Below are positions 58,781-64,000 of a stretch of DNA of 64,000 bases, piece by piece. A model generated the notes under the pieces. It did no database searches. It was not told the origin of the DNA and saw only the letters and a program-made list of their open reading frames with translations. The translations under genes were made by a program, and so were the position numbers. The stretch is from positions 97,616,829 through 97,680,828 of the forward strand of contig NC_030677.2 in NCBI RefSeq assembly GCF_000004195.4, read 5' to 3'. The stretch comes from Xenopus tropicalis. Its lineage: Eukaryota; Chordata; Amphibia; Anura; Pipidae. Within the stretch, counting starts at the first letter, position 1. Every line of letters begins with the position of its first letter.

Positions 58781-59334
58781 TTCAGTAAGTTGTCCCTTTC
58801 CAATTACTCTATAGACAGTTTACCAATAAACCTGACATGTATTGCTATTAGCACGTTTATTCTATTGCCATTATTTATTGGCTTCAGCCAGCCCCTTAAT
58901 TTCTCTTGTTTAGCCTCATCTGTCTCTCAGTGTAAAGTGCTTGCTACAATGTTACATTTTTTTCAGTCCCTGTGTAGCATGCACTAATTCACATGGTTTT
59001 ATAGAAACAAGTTCTGACATTAATAGTATTTCCTTTCCGTCCTGCACAGCAGCACCAAAGGGGGATATTGCATGATGCACAGCAGCTATTGTAAAAACAT
59101 TTAAAGGTTCTTCTGACTCCAAAAGGAAGATCTCCAAATGTGCAAAAGGCAATGTAAGGCTCTATCATGGATTTTTGTCTTGAGGGAACTACCACTTCCT
59201 GAGAGGTTCAAAGAAATCTTTTCCATGGTGCTCCTAGTTACAAAATCATTCATTATGGCACATTAATTTATGAAGAAATTGTTCTATATCCAGTTCATGT
59301 AGTCAGTTACATCAATGCTAGGGCAAAGGCATTA

Positions 59335-59960
59335 TATCTACACTAACCATTTCAAAGACTCATACCTTCACATGCCATTTTTTCCAACTTAGTGTAGCTG
59401 TTCCAATAGGCAAAGAATTAATACATGTCCACTTCAGGGCTCTTCCTTTTGAAGTCTTTTGTGCCCTAAGAGTATTTATGAAAATGTTGACATCAGCGGT
59501 GGCAGCACTGCATCTGTTGAGGGTTACACAAAAGCATGGATTGTGAACTAGAAGAACACATCTCTTGCTCACAGCAGACAGAAACAATTAGTCTGGGCAA
59601 TGCTAACCTTGATGAGCCTTATTTCTTAGATCCAGAAGATAAGGTGCTCTCAACAAGTTTCAGACAAGCAGTGAAAGTACTGGGTCTAAAGAAACGTTAT
59701 ATTCAGGTGGTTCAGTGAGCTTAATTCCATATAAGACCTTTGCAGCAGTGGAGGGGTCTGGCTGATGAAAGCAGTATTCTTAGCCCTCTGGCATTCCAGG
59801 AAAAATTAGAAAGGAAATCGATAAAAATTTGCTCGGACAACACAAAGTTGGTTTATTACATACTGCAAATGTCTAGAGGGTCGAAAGAACCTCTCTCCTT
59901 TTCCTGTAGAGACTTTCACACTAAAAGAATTCAGCTTTCACACATTACACATACCTAGGT
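59335..59960 (+). pseudogene. DIRS-type retrotransposon pol remnant
   Basis: Across several frames the + strand reads DSYLHMP near 59360, then HFRALPFEVFCALRVFMKML and TSAVAALHLL (reverse transcriptase near the fingers/palm). Further on come KICSDNTKLVYYI and RGSKEPLS (RNase H-like part). Stops and shifts break the frame repeatedly. The words match the RT/RNase H region of DIRS tyrosine-recombinase retrotransposons. The 60-codon ORF at 59536 lies within it and is not a gene. Confidence 0.7.
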
Positions 59961-60656
59961 GCCTGAAATATCTATTTGGATAGAACATAATCATTTAGAA
60001 CATATAAGCAGGGCTATATCTATATATAGGCGCCAAAGGCCTGTGCCTAGAATAACCTAGGGTCAACCTTATGGGAGGGGGCGGCCCACCAGGTGCCTAT
60101 ATAATCGATCATGTAAAAAAAAAACCCTCCCCAGCAACTGCCCCATGCTTCCTGGTCAAATCCGGTGGTGGACACTGGGGGGGATAAGGATCATGGGTGC
60201 ATGTGACATCACATCCGGTGAAACCCGAAAATACACATTCTGATAAATCCAAAAAGGGGTAAATAAATATTTTTTACTCCAAGCTACCAAACTACAATGC
60301 CATGCCCAAAGCTTGCATTTTGCAGTAGTTCTCCTAGGTCATTAGGTACCAATATTGGACATCATAAATATCAATGCCTTCTAAACTGTTTCATGGTAAA
60401 TATGCATAGGATTACACCATGTAACTATTAACTATGTAGCCTGTACAGGCCCAAAAATGATAATATTGCACACACCATTTTCACTGACAAAAACAAATAA
60501 TCAAGAATAATGTGGAATACAATGAAATTAATACAATCCAACAAAAGCAATGGTGGGATCTGTGGTCAGAATGCGCTATGGAAGTGCACAAACTAGTAAT
60601 CAGCATCAATGCAGAAATAAAATGCAATACAATGTCAATAGCTGGTATAAAGTCTC

Positions 60657-60800
60657 TTACAGTAGACCTGTCACCCAGACATAAAAGTATATAAAAGTAT
60701 AATAAAAGTCATTTTCATATTAAACATGAAACCCAAATTATTTTTTCATTAAAACAACCATACCTTTTATAAATGTAATTAAAACCACACATAGTTTCAA
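60657..60800. repeat. Dispersed repeat, inverted copy
   Basis: 'gtagacctgtcacccagacataaaa' followed by 'atattaaacatgaaaccc' is the reverse complement of the end of 58575-58780. Confidence 0.7.
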
Positions 60801-61074
60801 TTAATGCTGAAGTATCTATAGTTGCCCTGTATAATACCTTTGGCTAAATGGTAAATGGAACTCTCTAGGGTCCTGTTTAATACATTTGGCTATAGAGAAT
60901 ACTTTATAGGTGTAGGATATTTTCAGTCAACTAATATAGTGGTAACCAGACCCTTAGCATGTTTTATAACTTCTTCCTACATGACCTTAGCAAACATACA
61001 TTTTGCAAACAGTTTATTTAAGCCTAATTATATTAAGTAGTTAATTTGGAGAAGTATAACTAATAAGTTATGTT

Positions 61075-61530
61075 ACACTGTAACATAATAAGTTAGGTTG
61101 CAATAAGACAAATGTCCATCAAGTTCAACCATAATGCCTATATATAACCTGCCTAACTTCTAGTTGATCCAGAGGAAGGCAAAAAACCCCATCTGAAGCC
61201 TCTCTAATTCCCTGCAGAGGGGAAAAAATTCCTTCCTGACTCCAAGATGGCAATCGGACCAGTCCCTGGATCAACTTGTACTAAGAGCTATCTCCCATAA
61301 CCCTGTATTCCCTCACTTGTACTAAGAGCTATCTCCCATAACCCTGTATTCCCCCACTTGCTAAGAATCCATCCAGCTCCTTCTTAAAGCTATATAGTGT
61401 ATCAGCCAGCACAACTGATTCGGGGAGGGAATTCCAGAACTTCACAGCTCTCACAGTAAAAAACATTTTTCCAAATATTACGATGAAACGTCCTTTCTGT
61501 TAATCAAAATGGATGGCTCGTGTAATTTTA
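61075..61530 (-). mobile_element. LINE 3' fragment with internal tandem duplication
   Basis: The minus strand holds words matching the C-terminus of CR1/L2-type polymerases (near 61380-61450: AVKFWNSLP-like context degenerate). A 39-bp unit CTTGTACTAAGAGCTATCTC plus following bases is tandemly duplicated at about 61276-61353. 'cctgcagaggggaaaaaattccttcctgactcc' lies upstream. Confidence 0.65.
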
Positions 61531-63460
61531 GTGTACTTTTCCTTTAAATCTGATCTGTTGTTGACCCCGCCCACTTTTTCTAATTTTGGACCACAGTTAT
61601 AAAGTAAAAACCACTGTGCAAAGTTTGGGGACCTTGGTTTTAATAGTGTCTGAATGGCAGCAATATAAATTTCCCCACTGAAAGTCAACGAGTGACATCT
61701 GATTGCGGTTGGTGGCTCCGCCCACTTTTTCTAATTTTGGACCACAGTTATATAGTAAAAAACCACTGTGCAATTTGTAATAAGTGGATATATGTTCCCA
61801 TTCCTTTCTGTCTTCCTACTTGTTTATAAAATCAATAAAATTCATATTGCAAAAAAAAAAAAACACTGTGCAAAGTTTAGGGACCCTGGTTTTAATAGTG
61901 TCTGAATGGCAGCAATTTAAATTTCCCCACTGAAAGTCAACGAGTGACATCTGATTGGCGGTTGGTGGCTCCGCCCCCTTTTTCTAACCTGGAACTACAG
62001 TTACCCAGTGACTAACTCTGCAAAGTTTAGGGACCCTAGGATTAATAGTTAAAGAACAGCAGCAGTTTAAATTTAAACCATTAAAAATCAATAAATTATG
62101 ATGTGAAATGTGGTGGTAGGTGGGTGTGCCCACTTTTTCTAACCTTGAGTCAAAGGTGACAAACAGTGGGCACCCTGGCATAAATAGTCTGAGAATGACA
62201 GCATTTTAAATTTAAACCAATAAAATTCAATGGATGAAATCTGATTGACTGTTAGTGGCCCAACTCACATTTCCTATTTTTTTAACTGCAGCCCCCCAGT
62301 GACCAACTTTGAAAGATTGGGGACTCAGGCATAAAAATTGTGGGACTGACAGCTTTTTACACTTCACCATTGAAAGTAAATAGAAAAAGTAGGTGGAGCC
62401 ACCAACAGCCAATCACATTTCACCTAACTTTGAACAGCAAATACCAAGTGATGACTGTGCAAAGTTTGGGAACCCTGACATAAAAAGTGTGAGAAAGGCA
62501 GCATTTTAAATTTAAACCAAAATTCAATAGGGGAATTCTGATTGGCTGTTGGTGGCTCCATCCACTCTTTAAAACCTAAAGATACAGTCCCCTAGTGACC
62601 CGGGTGTTATTACTAGGAGGTTGCAGCAGGTTGAATTTCCCTTGAAAATCAATAGTTAAAATCTGATTGGCTGTTGGTGGCTCCACTCACTTTTTCTATG
62701 TCTGAACCGCAGTTTCTTGCTGACTATCTCTGCAAAGTTTGGGGACCTTAGTATTAATATTTAAAAAAATGGCAGCAGTTTAAATTTAAACGTATGAAGT
62801 CTATAGGTGAAATCTGATTGGCTGTTGTTGGCCCCACCCACTTGGAACGTAGTCACCCAGTGACAAACTGTGCAGTTTGGGGACCCTGGCATTAAACATG
62901 GCAGCAGTTAAAATTTCCCCTCTGAAAACAATGGAAGAAATGGGATTGGCTGTTAGCGGCCCCGTCCACTTTTTCATAACTAAAACAGCAGCCCCCTCAT
63001 GACCAACAGTGAAAAGTCTGCCCACTTTTTCTAACCTTGAACCACAGTCACCTGGTGCCTAACCATGCAAAGTTTGGGGACCCCGGTGTTATTACTGTGA
63101 GACTGGCAGCAAGTTGGATTTCTGTCAATAGGTAAAATCTGATTGGCTGTTCACAGCTCCGCCCACTTTTGGGCATCCAACAATCATCATATTTTCATTC
63201 AGGCTGACCCCATGACTATGTGATTCAAGTTTGGGGAGTGTAGCCTCAAAGCTGTAAGATTGGCAGCAGTTTCAATTTCCCCATTAGAGTCAATGGGTGA
63301 AATTTGATTGGCTGTTGCTGGCCCCTCCCACTTTGGGTCATCCAAGAAATGTCGCTGTTTCATTCGGGGTGACCCCATGATTATGTTATTCAAGTTTGGG
63401 GGGTGTAGCTTCAAAGCTATAAGTGTGGCAGCAGTTTGAAAATCTTCCCTGTCAAAGGGA
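61530..63460. repeat. Diverged tandem repeat with CCAAT and GC-box words
   Basis: About eleven units of roughly 120-180 bp. Each has a module like TGATTGGCTGTTGGTGGCTC followed by CGCCCACTTTTTCTA, then 'gcaaagtttggggaccctgg', then 'ggcagcagtttaaatttcccc'. One module is inverted in place (62383-62425) and one unit carries a retro-insertion (61774-61863). Confidence 0.9.
61774..61863 (+). mobile_element. 5'-truncated poly(A) retro-insertion
   Basis: 90 bp ending in AATAAAATTCATATTGC plus an A-run, flanked by identical 10-bp copies of CACTGTGCAA (61764-61773 and 61864-61873). Target duplication plus poly(A) marks a LINE-mediated insertion. Confidence 0.88.
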
Positions 63461-63699
63461 AGGGAAAATTGGGGTGTTCAGTGCGGTGCCACAAAAAGTT
63501 GGGGGGGCGAGAAAGCTTAGAAAAGCACAAGTAACCTGCTCCGCTATAGGGTGAAGAAGTGTGGAGAGTTTGGGTGTTGTACCCCTAAAACTGTAGGAGG
63601 AGTAGCGTTTAGAAAATAGGGGGTGCTAAGACAACAAATAAGAAAAAGAGGAAGAATAAGCTGAAGTCGAAGAACAGTAGGTTGGGATTTTCAACCCAA
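63461..63699. other. Transition between tandem repeat and minisatellite
   Basis: No gene or clear repeat; A- and G-rich DNA. Confidence 0.4.
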
Positions 63700-64000
63700 C
63701 ATAATGATACGGTTTCATGACAGGCCCTGTAACTAAAGATCGGACTATACCATTTTGACGGACAGGGGGGTTGGACTGTACCATTCTATTGGAAGGGAGG
63801 GACTGGGCTGGGCCGTATCTTATTGTTGGAAGGGGGGTTGGACCGTACCATTTTGTTAGAGGGGGGGTCAGATCATACCATTTTATGGGGGGGGTCGGAA
63901 CGCACCATTTTGTTGGAGGGGGGGTTTGGATCGTACCATTTAGTTTAGGGGTTAGGCTGTACCATTTTGTTGGAGAGGGGGGGTCGGGTTGTACCTTTTT
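63700..64000. repeat. G-rich minisatellite at window edge
   Basis: At least seven units of about 35-40 bp built on GTACCATTTTGTTGGA followed by a run of five to eight G and 'tcggac'. It runs off the right end. Confidence 0.9.

Noticed and set aside
59536..59718. 60-codon ORF starting MDCELEEHISCSQQ as a small gene
   Set aside because: It lies inside a frame-broken DIRS-type RT/RNase H remnant, with pol words in the other frames on both sides.
1..64000. CRISPR arrays, bacterial operons, tRNA or rRNA genes
   Set aside because: Tandem arrays here lack spacer structure, the genes are intron-split, and no tRNA or rRNA core was recognised.

Overview
The window looks like amphibian nuclear DNA, most likely a Xenopus-type frog. 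Genes are split by long AT-rich introns with GT-AG boundaries. The repeats are of kinds I associate with frog genomes: TTAA-flanked T2-type MITEs, palindromic MITEs, a Tc1/mariner copy with 192-bp inverted ends, and Penelope, DIRS and CR1/L2 remnants. I assign the species group from repeat style and the encoded proteins, not from a search.

Three genes can be assembled, all on the + strand. (1) 1975-22092: a TEX15 orthologue, ten coding exons, about 2145 residues. It has an N-terminal DUF3715 (TASOR-type pseudo-PARP) domain, a 4.6-kb central exon with two related TEX15 repeats, and a Q/Y/P-rich tail. (2) 27493-32594: a tandem paralogue. Its first six exons match TEX15 exons 1-6 in order, phase and nearly in length. 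It then splices to two unrelated exons and stops, giving about 349 residues: a stand-alone DUF3715 protein with its own tail, a candidate promoter and poly(A) signals. (3) 38492-55389: thirteen phase-compatible exons of a coiled-coil protein (at least 588 residues) that I do not recognise; its first exon was not found. Every exon junction used keeps the reading frame open, the main support for the models.

Layout: 1-1974 flank with (TA)n tracts and one doubtful exon; 1975-22.6 kb TEX15, with a Tc1 element in intron 5, a GC-rich minisatellite and a stray copy of part of exon 9 in the last intron; 22.6-27.2 kb intergenic; 27.2-32.8 kb the short paralogue; 32.8-38.5 kb intergenic with a Penelope-like GIY-YIG fragment and two hammerhead-like RNA motifs; 38.5-55.6 kb the coiled-coil gene, its introns packed with MITEs; 55.6-64 kb gene-free, with a decayed DIRS-type pol fragment, LINE pieces, a CCAAT/GC-box-bearing tandem repeat and a G-rich minisatellite at the right edge.

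Mouse TEX15 acts in meiotic recombination and in piRNA-directed transposon silencing, and DUF3715 also occurs in the silencing protein TASOR. A retained short paralogue carrying only that domain is the best candidate here for something undescribed. Joint function of the three genes is inference from adjacency only.
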